NCBI RefSeq assembly: GCF_016461825.1
Contig: NZ_JAEMNU010000008.1
Span: forward strand, 12,404 to 61,624
Reading direction: 5' to 3'
Length of the DNA: 49,221 nt
DNA from: Rugamonas violacea
GTDB taxonomy: Bacteria; Pseudomonadota; Gammaproteobacteria; Burkholderiales; Burkholderiaceae_D
The notes beneath the pieces were generated by a model. That model did not search any database. It saw only the letters and a list, made by a program, of their open reading frames with translations, and was not told where the DNA came from. Each line of letters begins with the position of its first letter. Within the stretch, counting starts at the first letter, position 1. A program made the translations under genes and the position numbers. Below, piece after piece: positions 1 to 11,522 of this stretch.

Positions 1-1
1 G

Positions 2-1282
2 CGCGCCGAGGCGCAGCGCGAGGTGATGCGCCTGAACGCCGGGCTCGAGCAGCGCGTCCACGAGCGCACCGGGCAGCTGGAGCGGGCCAACGGCGAGCTG
101 GCGCTGGCGATGGCCGAGGCCAGCCGCGCCAACCAGGCCAAGACCACCTTCCTGTCGTCGATGAGCCACGAGCTGCGCACCCCGCTCAACGCCATCCTCG
201 GCTTCGCCCAGATCCTCGGCTCCGACAAGCTGCCCACCACGGCCGAGCAAAAGCGCGAGTTCGCCGGCCACATCCTCAAGTCCGGCCGCCACCTGCTGAC
301 CCTGATCAACGAGGTGCTCGACCTGGCCAAGATCGAGTCCGGCACCGTCGCCCTGTCGCTCGAGCCGGTGGCGCTGGCCGACATCCTGCGCGAGTGCCAC
401 GACATGACCGAGCCGCTGGCCAGCGCGCGCGGCGTGCGCCTGCTGTTCCCCGAGCGCTGCGAGGGCAGCGTCGAGGCCGACCGCACCCGCCTCAAGCAGA
501 TCCTGCTGAACCTGCTGTCGAACGCCATCAAATACAACCGCGCCGGCGGCGCCGTGGTGCTCGACATCGCCGCCGCCGCCGGCGGCCGGCTGCGCCTGGC
601 GGTGCAGGACACCGGCCACGGCCTGGCGGCCGAGCAGCTCGGGCGCCTGTTCCAGCCCTTCAACCGCCTCGGCCAGGAGGGCGGCGGCGAGGAGGGCAGC
701 GGCATCGGCCTGGTGGTGACCAAGCGCCTGGTCGAGTTGATGGGCGGCGCCATCGGCGTGTCGAGCAGCGTCGGCGTCGGCAGCCTGTTCTGGGTCGAGC
801 TGCGCGCCGCGGCGGCGCCGGCGCTGCGCCCGGTGCCGGCGCCGAGCTTGCCGCCGGCGCCGCCGGCCGCCGGCCGCGCCACCCTGCTCTACGTCGAGGA
901 CAACCCGGCCAACCTGCGCCTGGTCGAGGAGATCGTCCGCTTCCGCCCCGGCCTGCGCCTGCTGGCCGCGCCCGACGGCCACCTCGGCATCGAGATGGCG
1001 CGCGCCCACCTGCCCGACGTCATCCTGATGGACCTGAACCTGCCCTGCGTCGGCGGCGCCGACGCGCTGCGCGTGCTGCGCGGCGACCCGCGCACGGCGC
1101 ACATCCCGGTCATCGCGCTGACCGCCAACGCCATGCCGCGCGACGTCGAGCGCGGCCTGGCGCAGGGTTTCGCCGACTACCTGACCAAGCCGATCAACCT
1201 CGACGAATTCGGCGCCGCCGTCGACCGCGCCCTGGCCGCCGCGGCCGGGCAGGCCGGCGCGCCGCGGGAGGCCCGCCCATGA
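2..1282 (+). CDS. Hybrid sensor histidine kinase, C-terminal part (5' truncated by window edge)
   Basis: The reading frame is open from the first bases, so the N-terminal sensor lies outside the window. A short coiled-coil linker leads into a HisKA dimerisation domain with H-box SHELRTPLN (phospho-acceptor His at about residue 56 of the visible part). An HATPase_c domain follows with N-box LLNLLSNAIKYN, G1 DTGHGL and G2 GSGIGL. After a Pro/Ala-rich linker there is a receiver domain (YVEDNPANL; phospho-acceptor Asp in LMDLNLP at about residue 344; conserved Lys in LTKPINL). The protein should autophosphorylate and pass phosphate to its own receiver. Its stop overlaps the ATG of the next gene (ATGA), so the two are co-translated. 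The input signal cannot be known from what is visible. A GTG at 23 is only an internal codon. Confidence 0.93.
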   Translation, partial: RAEAQREVMRLNAGLEQRVHERTGQLERANGELALAMAEASRANQAKTTFLSSMSHELRTPLNAILGFAQILGSDKLPTTAEQKREFAGHILKSGRHLLTLINEVLDLAKIESGTVALSLEPVALADILRECHDMTEPLASARGVRLLFPERCEGSVEADRTRLKQILLNLLSNAIKYNRAGGAVVLDIAAAAGGRLRLAVQDTGHGLAAEQLGRLFQPFNRLGQEGGGEEGSGIGLVVTKRLVELMGGAIGVSSSVGVGSLFWVELRAAAAPALRPVPAPSLPPAPPAAGRATLLYVEDNPANLRLVEEIVRFRPGLRLLAAPDGHLGIEMARAHLPDVILMDLNLPCVGGADALRVLRGDPRTAHIPVIALTANAMPRDVERGLAQGFADYLTKPINLDEFGAAVDRALAAAAGQAGAPREARP

Positions 1283-3873
1283 TCACCCCGAGCGACATCC
1301 TGCAGGCCCGGATCCTCATCGTCGACGACCAGCCGGTCAACGTCCAGCTGCTCGAGTACCTGCTCGGCTCGAGCGGCTACTCCGCCGTCAGCGCCACCAC
1401 CGACCCGCGCCTGGTGGCGCCCTGGCACGCCGCCCGGCGCTACGACCTGATCATCCTCGACCTGCACATGCCCGGCCTGAGCGGCTTCGGCGTGATGGAG
1501 CAGCTCAAGCCGCTGGAAAGCGACGGCTACCTGCCGGTGCTGGTGGTGACCGCCGAGCCGGAGCAGAAGCTGGCCGCGCTCGACGCCGGCGCGCGCGACT
1601 TCGTCAGCAAGCCCTTCGACCCGGTCGAGGTGCTGACGCGCATCCGCAACATGCTCGAGGTGCGCCTGCTGCACCGCGAGGTGGTGCGCTACAACGCCCG
1701 CCTGGAGCAGACCGTGCGCGAGCGCACCGCCGAGCTGCAGCGCTTCCGCAGCGCGCTCGACGCCACCGCCGACGCCATCTTCCTGCTCGACGCCGCCAGC
1801 CTGGCCCTGCTCGACGCCAACGAGGGCGCCTGCCGCATGCTCGGCTACGGGCGCGCCGAGCTGCTGGCGCTGGCGCCGCAGCGGCTCGGCCTGGGCGTCG
1901 CCGAGGCGCTGCGCGAGCAGGCCGTCCGGCTGGCCGACTACGCCGCCTGCATCGGCCCGGCGCGGGCGCCCGAGCTGAGCGAGCTGGAGCTGAGCCGGCA
2001 GGACCTGGCCTCGGTGCCGGTGGAGATCTACTGGCAGTTGCAGCACGGCGACGGCCAGCCGGCCGTGCTGCTGGGCGTGGCGCGCGACATCAGCGAGCGG
2101 CGCCAGGCGCACCAGCGGCTGGCCCGCATGGCGCGCTACGACGGCCTGACCGGCCTGCCCAACCGCTCGCTGTTCTACCAGACCCTGAGCGAGGCGATCG
2201 AGCTGGCGCAGGACAAGGAGTGGCGCATCGTGGTGCTGTTCATCGCCCTCGACCGCTTCAAGAACATCAACGATTCGCTCGGCCCGGGCCAGGGCGACGA
2301 GCTGCTGCGCCAGTTCAGCAACCGCCTGGTGCAGTGCGTGCGCCTGCGCGACACGGTGGGCCGGCTGGGCGGCGACGAGTTCGCGCTGATCCTGACCATG
2401 ACGCGCGACCAGCAGGACGCCGTCTACGTCGCCAACGAGGTGCGCGAGGCGCTGCGCGCGCCGTTCGACCTGCACGGCCACGCCGCCGCGCTGACCGCCA
2501 GCATCGGCATCGCCATGTACCCGGACGACGCCACCGACCCGGAGACGCTGGTGCGCAACGCCGACACGGCGATGGGGCGGGCCAAGCTGGCCGGCCGCGA
2601 CGGCTACCGTTTTTTCACCGCCGGCATGAACGTGCAGGTGCTGGCCCGGCTCGATCTGGAGATGGCGCTGCGCCGCGCCATCGACGGCGACGAGCTGGTG
2701 CTGTACTACCAGCCCAAGGTCAACCTGAACACCGGCCGCATCAGCGGCGCCGAGGCGCTGCTGCGCTGGCAGCGTCCCGGCTTCGGCATGGTCTTCCCGG
2801 CCGAGTTCGTGCCGGTGCTGGAGGAGACCGGCCTGATCGTGCGGGTCGGCGCCTGGATCATCGACACCGCCTGCCGCCAGATCGCCGCCTGGATCGGTTC
2901 GCCGGTGGGGCCGGTGCACGTCGCCGTCAACGTCTCGAGCCGCCAGTTCGTCGAGGGCGACCTGGAACGCGAGGTGCGGCAGGCGCTCGAGCAGCACCAG
3001 GTGCCGCCCGAGCTGCTCGAACTGGAGCTGACCGAGACGGCGTTGATGTCCAACGCCGAGCGCACCATCGTCGTGCTGGCCAACCTGAAGGCGCTCGGCA
3101 TCAAGGTGGCGATCGACGACTTCGGCACCGGCTATTCCAGCCTGGCCTACCTGCAGCGCTTCCCGATCGACAAGCTGAAGATCGACATCGCCTTCGTCCG
3201 CGACATCACCACCAATCCGAACGACGCCGCCATCGCGCTGGCCATCATCAGCATGGCGCACAGCCTGAAGCTGCGCGTCATCGCCGAGGGGGTGGAGACC
3301 CGGCCGCAGCTCGAGTACCTGCGGCGCAACCGTTGCGACGAGATCCAGGGTTACTACTTCAGCCGGCCGTTGCCGCCCGGCGAGATGGGCCAGCTGGTCG
3401 AGGCGGGCAAGTGCCTGCCGGCCGCGCCGGACGCGCCGGCCCAGCCGGCGCAGACCCTGTTGATCGTCGACGACGACATCAACGTGCTGGCCGCGCTGCA
3501 CCGCCTGTTCCGCCGCGACGGCTACCTGATCCTGACGGCGGCCACGCCGGCCGAGGGCTTCCAGCTGCTGGCGCTGCACGAGGTGCAGGTGATCGTCTGC
3601 GACCAGCGCATGCCGATCATGAGCGGCACCGAATTCCTCAGCAAGGTCAAGGAGATGTACCCGGACACCATCCGCATCATCCTGTCCGGCTACACCGGGC
3701 TCGAGGCGGTGCTCGACTCGATCAACCGCGGCGCCATCTACCGCTTCTACACCAAGCCGTGGGACGACACCCAGTTGCGCGACAACATCCGCCTGGCCTT
3801 CCACCACTACTGGCTGATGCACGGCAGCGGCCGCCGCGTCGGCCAGCCGGGCGAGGACGCCACGGCGCTGTAG
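1279..3873 (+). CDS. REC-PAS-GGDEF-EAL-REC c-di-GMP signalling protein
   Basis: 864 aa, starting at the ATG that overlaps the upstream kinase stop by 4 nt. Domains in order: receiver (about 8-130, acceptor Asp61 in ILDLHMP), coiled coil, PAS (about 150-280), GGDEF (motif intact at 364-368), EAL (EAL motif at 492-494), and a second receiver (about 725-845, Asp775 in VCDQRMP). The EAL domain keeps the residues expected of an active phosphodiesterase: NVS, ELTET, DDFGTGYSSL, KLKID, AEGVET and QGYYFSRP. The diguanylate cyclase site also looks intact, so activity could go either way. The family makes or degrades cyclic di-GMP, which controls motility and biofilm. The overlap implies that the upstream kinase controls it by phosphorylating one or both receivers. 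A receiver at both ends is less usual than a single N-terminal one. Confidence 0.93.
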   Translation: MITPSDILQARILIVDDQPVNVQLLEYLLGSSGYSAVSATTDPRLVAPWHAARRYDLIILDLHMPGLSGFGVMEQLKPLESDGYLPVLVVTAEPEQKLAALDAGARDFVSKPFDPVEVLTRIRNMLEVRLLHREVVRYNARLEQTVRERTAELQRFRSALDATADAIFLLDAASLALLDANEGACRMLGYGRAELLALAPQRLGLGVAEALREQAVRLADYAACIGPARAPELSELELSRQDLASVPVEIYWQLQHGDGQPAVLLGVARDISERRQAHQRLARMARYDGLTGLPNRSLFYQTLSEAIELAQDKEWRIVVLFIALDRFKNINDSLGPGQGDELLRQFSNRLVQCVRLRDTVGRLGGDEFALILTMTRDQQDAVYVANEVREALRAPFDLHGHAAALTASIGIAMYPDDATDPETLVRNADTAMGRAKLAGRDGYRFFTAGMNVQVLARLDLEMALRRAIDGDELVLYYQPKVNLNTGRISGAEALLRWQRPGFGMVFPAEFVPVLEETGLIVRVGAWIIDTACRQIAAWIGSPVGPVHVAVNVSSRQFVEGDLEREVRQALEQHQVPPELLELELTETALMSNAERTIVVLANLKALGIKVAIDDFGTGYSSLAYLQRFPIDKLKIDIAFVRDITTNPNDAAIALAIISMAHSLKLRVIAEGVETRPQLEYLRRNRCDEIQGYYFSRPLPPGEMGQLVEAGKCLPAAPDAPAQPAQTLLIVDDDINVLAALHRLFRRDGYLILTAATPAEGFQLLALHEVQVIVCDQRMPIMSGTEFLSKVKEMYPDTIRIILSGYTGLEAVLDSINRGAIYRFYTKPWDDTQLRDNIRLAFHHYWLMHGSGRRVGQPGEDATAL

Positions 3874-3886
3874 CGGCGCGGCCGGC

Positions 3887-4861
3887 CTAGGCCGGGCCGG
3901 CGAAGTGGTCGAAGCCTTGCAGGCGCAAATCGAGCGGCGCGCCGGCGGCGTCGACCAGGCGCAGGCCGGCGGCCGCCTCGATGCCGCCGACCCGCGTCAC
4001 CGGCGTGGCCACGCTGGCGGCGGCGGCCAGGATGGCGGCGCGGGCGCCGGCCGGCGCGGTGAAGCACAGCTCGTAGTCGTCGCCGCCGGCCGCCGTGTAG
4101 GCGCGCCGCAGCGCGGCCGGCCGGGTGCTCAACACCGGCCCGGCCGGCAGCGCGTCGACGTCGAGCGTGGCGCCGACGCCGGAGCGCGCCAGGATGTGGC
4201 CGAGGTCGCCGACCAGGCCGTCCGAGATGTCGATGGCGGCGTGCGCCAGGCGCTGCTCGGCCAGCAGCATGCCCAGCTCGACGCGCGGGATGGGCGCGTG
4301 CATGCGCGGCGCGGCGGCGCGCAGCAGCTCGGCGGCCAGCTCGACCTCGTGGCGGTAGCCGGCCAGCGCCAGGCGGGCGTCGCCCAGCGTGCCGCTGATC
4401 CAGATGTCGTCGCCGGCGCGGGCGGCGTCGCGCCGCAACGCCTGGCCGGGCGCCAGCTCGCCGAACACGGTGATGCAGATGGTCAGCGGGCCTTTGGTGG
4501 TGTCGCCGCCGATCAGCTCGCAGTTGAAGGCGTCGGCCAGCGCGAACAGGCCCTGGGCGAAGCCGGCCAGCCAGGCCCGTTCGGCGGCCGGCAGCGCCAG
4601 CGCCAGGGTGAAGCCGACCGGCCGCGCGCCCATCGCCGCCAGGTCCGACAGGTTCACCGCCAGGCACTTGTGTCCCAGTTGCAGCGCGTCGGCGCCGGCG
4701 AAGAAGTGGCGGCCCTCGACCAGCATGTCCGACGAGATCGCCGTTTGCCGGCCGGGCGTGGGGGTGAGCAGGGCGCAGTCGTCGCCGATGCCCAAGGTGG
4801 CGCGGGCGGGGTGCCGGGGGCGCACGAAGTATTGCTTGATGAGGTCGAATTCGGAGAGCAT
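3887..4861 (-). CDS. thiL: Thiamine-monophosphate kinase
   Basis: 324 aa, the usual size for ThiL. It phosphorylates thiamine monophosphate to thiamine diphosphate with ATP, the last step of TPP synthesis in the cytoplasm. Motifs of the PurM/ThiL fold are present: GIGDDCAL near the N-terminus, SSDMLVEGRHF, NLSDLAAMGARP, GGDTTKGPL (metal and phosphate binding) and DISDGLVGDLGHIL in the second half. The start MLSEFDLIKQYF is the typical beginning of the family. The gene is convergent with the c-di-GMP gene; only 13 nt separate the two stops and I see no clear terminator between them. No other thiamine genes lie in the window. Confidence 0.96.
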   Translation of the reverse strand: MLSEFDLIKQYFVRPRHPARATLGIGDDCALLTPTPGRQTAISSDMLVEGRHFFAGADALQLGHKCLAVNLSDLAAMGARPVGFTLALALPAAERAWLAGFAQGLFALADAFNCELIGGDTTKGPLTICITVFGELAPGQALRRDAARAGDDIWISGTLGDARLALAGYRHEVELAAELLRAAAPRMHAPIPRVELGMLLAEQRLAHAAIDISDGLVGDLGHILARSGVGATLDVDALPAGPVLSTRPAALRRAYTAAGGDDYELCFTAPAGARAAILAAAASVATPVTRVGGIEAAAGLRLVDAAGAPLDLRLQGFDHFAGPA

Positions 4862-4922
4862 GGCCGCATTGTACCGAAACGCCGGCGGCGGCGGCGTCCG
4901 TTCAAGGCCCCCCGAACAAGCC

Positions 4923-5000
4923 GTCGTTCCCGCGCAGGCGGGAACCTATACGTCGCACCTTCCCTAGCGCGGCATGGCTTCCCGCCTACGCGGGAAAGAC
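4923..5000. repeat. REP-like inverted pair of short palindromes
   Basis: Two 22-nt units, each a hairpin with TTCCCGC/GCGGGAA arms, lie head to head at 4923-4944 and 4979-5000, about 34 nt apart. The second unit is the reverse complement of the first with two differences. This layout matches BIME-type repetitive extragenic palindromes common in proteobacterial intergenic regions. It lies between thiL and a small hypothetical gene, both on the minus strand, where it could stabilise the 3' end of the small gene's transcript. Only this copy is in the window. Confidence 0.7.
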
Positions 5001-5026
5001 GAATTCAGGGTTGTTCGACGTGCCCT

Positions 5027-5446
5027 TCAGCTGTTGCCGATGGTGAGGTGGGCCGGCACCGCCTCGGCCGACAGGAACAGCCAGTCGTGGTTGGCCAGCC
5101 GCACCGCCACGCCCTCGACGTTGAAGCGGGCCAGCAGGTCGGGCGTGAAAAACTGCTGCGGCCCGGCCTCGTAGCCGGCGCCGTTGAGCACGACGAACAG
5201 CTTGCACAGGCCGGCCTCGATGGTCAGCGCCTCGGCCGACAACCGCGCCAGGCGGCCGCGTCCGGTTTGCGTCAGGCCGCCGAGCGAACGGCTGTAGACG
5301 AAGGCCAGCTCCTTGCCGTCGCGTTGCCATTGCTGCAACCGGCGCCAGGCCGGGCCGTCGGCGCCGGCTTCGGCCGGCGGCTGCGCGGCCGGTTTGGCCG
5401 GCGGGGTGGCCGGCGAGCCGGCGGGCGGATTGATCAGGGCCGTCAT
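5027..5446 (-). CDS. Conserved-looking hypothetical protein
   Basis: 139 aa if started at ATG 5446, which has a good ribosome site (GGAGAG, 6 nt upstream). A longer in-frame start at 5482 exists but lacks one. The first 35 residues are Pro/Ala-rich and probably disordered. The rest (about 40-139) looks like a compact alpha/beta domain with conserved-looking Trp and aromatic residues. There is no signal peptide, membrane segment or recognisable catalytic motif. I do not recognise the family. The gene stands alone on the minus strand between thiL and the divergent maeB. Confidence 0.6.
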   Translation of the reverse strand: MTALINPPAGSPATPPAKPAAQPPAEAGADGPAWRRLQQWQRDGKELAFVYSRSLGGLTQTGRGRLARLSAEALTIEAGLCKLFVVLNGAGYEAGPQQFFTPDLLARFNVEGVAVRLANHDWLFLSAEAVPAHLTIGNS

Positions 5447-5560
5447 GACGCTCTCCACAGCGAGGGGGATGCCGATGAGCATACAACAAAGCCGCCCTCA
5501 GCAGGCGGGACGGGCCTATTGGTCTCCGCAATCGTTATTTCATTGGTAATAGTTAAAGTA

Positions 5561-5640
5561 AATCAATTGAAGAAATTGATTGAATTTCGTAATTTAATAG
5601 CTATTTAATTCGGCGCCGGGCCGGAAAGCCGGCGCTTTTG
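5561..5640 (+). terminator. A+T-rich dyad and intrinsic-terminator-like hairpin upstream of maeB
   Basis: The 305-nt gap between the small minus-strand gene and maeB is mostly A+T-rich. It holds an 8-bp dyad (AATCAATT at 5561-5568, AATTGATT at 5574-5581). It then holds a GC hairpin (GCGCCGG 5613-5619 with CCGGCGC 5629-5635) followed directly by TTTT on the plus strand. No plus-strand gene lies upstream that would need this terminator. It may end a short untranslated RNA starting in 5447-5560, or act in the maeB leader if transcription starts further upstream. I could not assign a convincing maeB promoter. Confidence 0.4.
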
Positions 5641-5751
5641 CTCGTCTCGACACCATTTCGTCATAGGACTTGGTAAAAATACCTAGCTAATTGAAAGAAT
5701 CCGTCTGATAAAATCGTAAGCTTTCCGACCGAACAAACAGGAAGGCAGCAC

Positions 5752-8070
<2,319 letters not shown>

Positions 8071-8111
8071 TTGCCCGCCGCCGCGCCGCCGCGCCGGCGC
8101 GGCGACGCCAG

Positions 8112-8143
8112 GCCAGCCTCCGCCCGGAGGCTGGCTTTTTTTT
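8112..8143 (+). terminator. Rho-independent terminator of maeB
   Basis: A 9-bp perfect stem (8113-8121 with 8126-8134, four-base loop GCCC), extended by a G-C pair, is followed directly by an uninterrupted run of T on the plus strand. It lies about 40 nt after the maeB stop. Confidence 0.92.
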
Positions 8144-8245
8144 CGCGCCGGCGCCGGCGCGGCGTCGGCATATTGATGTATATCAAATAATATTGCATTT
8201 TGGCTGAAAATTACCCTGTAACAAGATGTAATTGTTGTAATAGCC

Positions 8246-8279
8246 ACAGAGCGGGCAAAGTGGTCTTAACCCGCTCTGT
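8246..8279 (+). promoter_or_regulatory. Inverted repeat in the A+T-rich leader of the polysaccharide cluster
   Basis: Perfect 10-bp arms ACAGAGCGGG (8246-8255) and CCCGCTCTGT (8270-8279) flank a 14-nt centre, about 70 nt before the gmd start. No T run follows, so it is unlikely to be a terminator. The preceding 8160-8245 is markedly A+T-rich compared with its surroundings, as expected for a promoter region, but no pair of -35/-10 boxes stands out. It may be an operator or a 5' UTR stem-loop. Confidence 0.45.
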
Positions 8280-8295
8280 TACAATATCGGGTTAA

Positions 8296-9393
<1,098 letters not shown>

Positions 9394-9403
9394 GGTGGAC
9401 GCC

Positions 9404-10339
9404 GTGGCCAAGCCGACGCAGCTGCAGTTCCTCTCGCCGCTGCGCGAGGGCGCCGGCAGGCGCGCCCTGGTCACCGGACTGGCCGGCTTCACCGGCCGGT
9501 ACATGGCGGCCGAGCTGGCGGCCGCCGGCTACCGCGTGTTCGGCACCACCACGCCGGGCCACGCGCCGGGCGCCGATTGCTACGCCGTCGACCTGTGCGA
9601 CCGCGCCGCCGTGGCCGCCATGGTGGCCGAGGTGCGGCCGGACGTGGTGGCGCACCTGGCCGGCATCGCCTTCGTCGGCCACGCCGACGTCGAGCAGATC
9701 TACCGCGTCAACGTGGTCGGCACGCGCAACCTGCTCGAGGCGCTGGCCGCCCAGCCGCAGCGGCCCTCGGCGGTGCTGCTGGCGTCGAGCGCCAACATCT
9801 ACGGCAACACCGAGGTCGAGGTGATCGACGAGGAGGTGCGCGCCGCGCCGGCCAACGACTACGCCGTCAGCAAGCTGGCGATGGAGTACATGGCCCGGCT
9901 GTGGCAGGACAAGCTGCCGCTGATCGTCACCCGGCCGTTCAACTACACCGGCGTCGGCCAGCACGACAACTTCCTGCTGCCGAAGATCGTCGCCCACTTC
10001 CGCCGTGGCGCCGCCGACATCGAGCTGGGCAACCTGAACGTGGCGCGCGACTTCTCCGACGTGCGCATGGTGGCCGCCAGCTACCGCCGCCTGCTGGCCG
10101 CCGCGCCGGCCGGCCAAACCTTCAACATCTGCTCCGGCCGGGCCTACTCGCTCGGCCAGGCGCTCGACATGATGGGCGAGATCGCCGGCTACCGCATCAA
10201 CGTCCACGTCAACCCGGCCTTCGTGCGGGCCAACGAGGTGGCCCGCCTGGTCGGCGACAAGCGCCGCCTGGAGGCCGCCGTCGGCGCCTTCGAGGCGCCG
10301 CCGCTGGCCGACACGCTGCGCTGGATGTATCTGGCGTGA
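9404..10339 (+). CDS. rmd: GDP-4-dehydro-6-deoxy-D-mannose reductase (GDP-D-rhamnose synthesis)
   Basis: About 311 aa. An AAGGTGG ribosome site 5 nt upstream favours the GTG at 9404; an in-frame GTG at 9395 is the alternative. It is an NAD(P)-dependent extended short-chain dehydrogenase with ALVTGLAGFTGRY (nucleotide loop), HLAGIAFVGH, SSANIYG, YAVSK (catalytic Tyr and Lys) and RPFNYTG. Next to gmd, the likely reaction is reduction of the 4-keto group to GDP-D-rhamnose. The family also includes 6-deoxy-D-talose forming enzymes, and sequence alone does not settle the stereochemistry. It lies 10 nt after gmd, and its stop overlaps the next start (GTGA). Confidence 0.82.
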   Translation: MAKPTQLQFLSPLREGAGRRALVTGLAGFTGRYMAAELAAAGYRVFGTTTPGHAPGADCYAVDLCDRAAVAAMVAEVRPDVVAHLAGIAFVGHADVEQIYRVNVVGTRNLLEALAAQPQRPSAVLLASSANIYGNTEVEVIDEEVRAAPANDYAVSKLAMEYMARLWQDKLPLIVTRPFNYTGVGQHDNFLLPKIVAHFRRGAADIELGNLNVARDFSDVRMVAASYRRLLAAAPAGQTFNICSGRAYSLGQALDMMGEIAGYRINVHVNPAFVRANEVARLVGDKRRLEAAVGAFEAPPLADTLRWMYLA

Positions 10340-11487
10340 GCGCGCCGCGCGTCGCCCTGTCCACCACCACCGTTGAACCCGGCCTGACCGGCGGCCGGCT
10401 GGACGGCCTCGGCGTCTACAGCCGGGAGCTGATGGGCGCGCTGGCGCGGGCCGGCTGCGAGGTGCGGCCGTTTTCCTTCGCGCCGTCCGGCGCCGCCGCC
10501 GCGCTGACGGTCGGCCGCGCGTTGCCGCGCACCTTCGCCGCCGCCACGCTGCGCGACCTGCTGCCGGCGACGGCGCCGTTGCGCCTGCCGGCCGACCTCG
10601 TCGACGGCCGCGTGCCCGACCTGTTCCACGCCACCGACTACCGCGTCGTGCGGATGGACCGCCCGGTGGTGGCGACGCTGCACGATGCGCTGCCGATCGC
10701 CCATCCGGAATGGTGCAACCCGCGCCTGCGCCGCCTGAAGAACTGGCTGCAGGCCAAGGCGGCGCGCAAGGCCGACCACGTCATCACCGGCTCGCGCTTC
10801 TCCGTCACCGAACTGGTCGAATGCTTCGGCGTCGACCCGGCGCGCATCAGCGTGGTCTACAACGGCGTCGGCGACGAATGGTTCGAACCGCCCGCCGCCG
10901 AGGCGGTGGCCGCCACGCTGGCGCAGTACGGCCTGCGGCCCGGCTACTTCCTGTTCGTCGGCACGCTGCAGCCGCGCAAAAACCTCGAACGCCTGCTGCA
11001 GGCCTATCTGCAACTGCCGCCGGTGCTGCGCGCGGCGCGCCAGCTGGTGGTGGTCGGCGCGCCAGGCTGGCGCAGCCAGGAACTGGTGCGCCGCCTCGAG
11101 GCGGCCCGCCAGCAGGGCGAGAACGTGGTCTGGCTCAGCGCCCTGACCGAGCACCAACAACTGCGCCACTTGTACGCCGGCAGCGGCGTCTTCGTCTTCC
11201 CCTCGCTGTACGAGGGCTTCGGCCTGCCCATCGTCGAGGCCTTTGCCGCCGGCGTGCCGGTGGTGGCCTCGAACGCCACCTCGATGCCGGAGGTGTGCCT
11301 GGGCGCCGCGCTGGAGGTCGACCCCACCTCGGTGGCCGAGCTGGCCGCGGCGATGGCCGGCATGGCGCGCGACGAGGCGCTGCGCGCGCGCTGCATCGCC
11401 GCCGGCCGCCGCCGCGCGCTCGAGCTGACCTGGGCCGAGACGGCGCGCCGCACCCGCGCCGTGTATCATTCCGTCCTTTCATCCTGA
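10336..11487 (+). CDS. GT4-family glycosyltransferase (WbpY-like candidate)
   Basis: 383 aa from GTG 10336, overlapping the rmd stop by 4 nt. It has a GT-B fold with an N-terminal acceptor half (ALSTTTVEPGLTGG...GVYSREL) and a C-terminal donor half. The donor half shows VGTLQPRKNLERLL, the EX7E region in SLYEGFGLPIVEAFAAG and ASNATSMPEV, typical of family 4 retaining transferases that use GDP-mannose or a related donor. There is no signal peptide, so it probably acts at the inner face of the cytoplasmic membrane. Context suggests it adds D-rhamnose (or mannose) residues to a lipid-linked polysaccharide, as WbpX/Y/Z do in Pseudomonas A-band LPS. That assignment is inference. Confidence 0.88.
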   Translation: MSAPRVALSTTTVEPGLTGGRLDGLGVYSRELMGALARAGCEVRPFSFAPSGAAAALTVGRALPRTFAAATLRDLLPATAPLRLPADLVDGRVPDLFHATDYRVVRMDRPVVATLHDALPIAHPEWCNPRLRRLKNWLQAKAARKADHVITGSRFSVTELVECFGVDPARISVVYNGVGDEWFEPPAAEAVAATLAQYGLRPGYFLFVGTLQPRKNLERLLQAYLQLPPVLRAARQLVVVGAPGWRSQELVRRLEAARQQGENVVWLSALTEHQQLRHLYAGSGVFVFPSLYEGFGLPIVEAFAAGVPVVASNATSMPEVCLGAALEVDPTSVAELAAAMAGMARDEALRARCIAAGRRRALELTWAETARRTRAVYHSVLSS

Positions 11488-11522
11488 GCGCGCCAGCCGC
11501 CATTCGTCCCTAGCCCCCTATC

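Noticed and set aside
1177..3822. Very long minus-strand open frame opposite the GGDEF/EAL gene (and similar ones opposite maeB, the giant kinase and others)
   Set aside because: High G+C gives long antisense frames; the translations are low-complexity Arg/Ala/Gln/Val-rich and the plus-strand frames carry clear domains.
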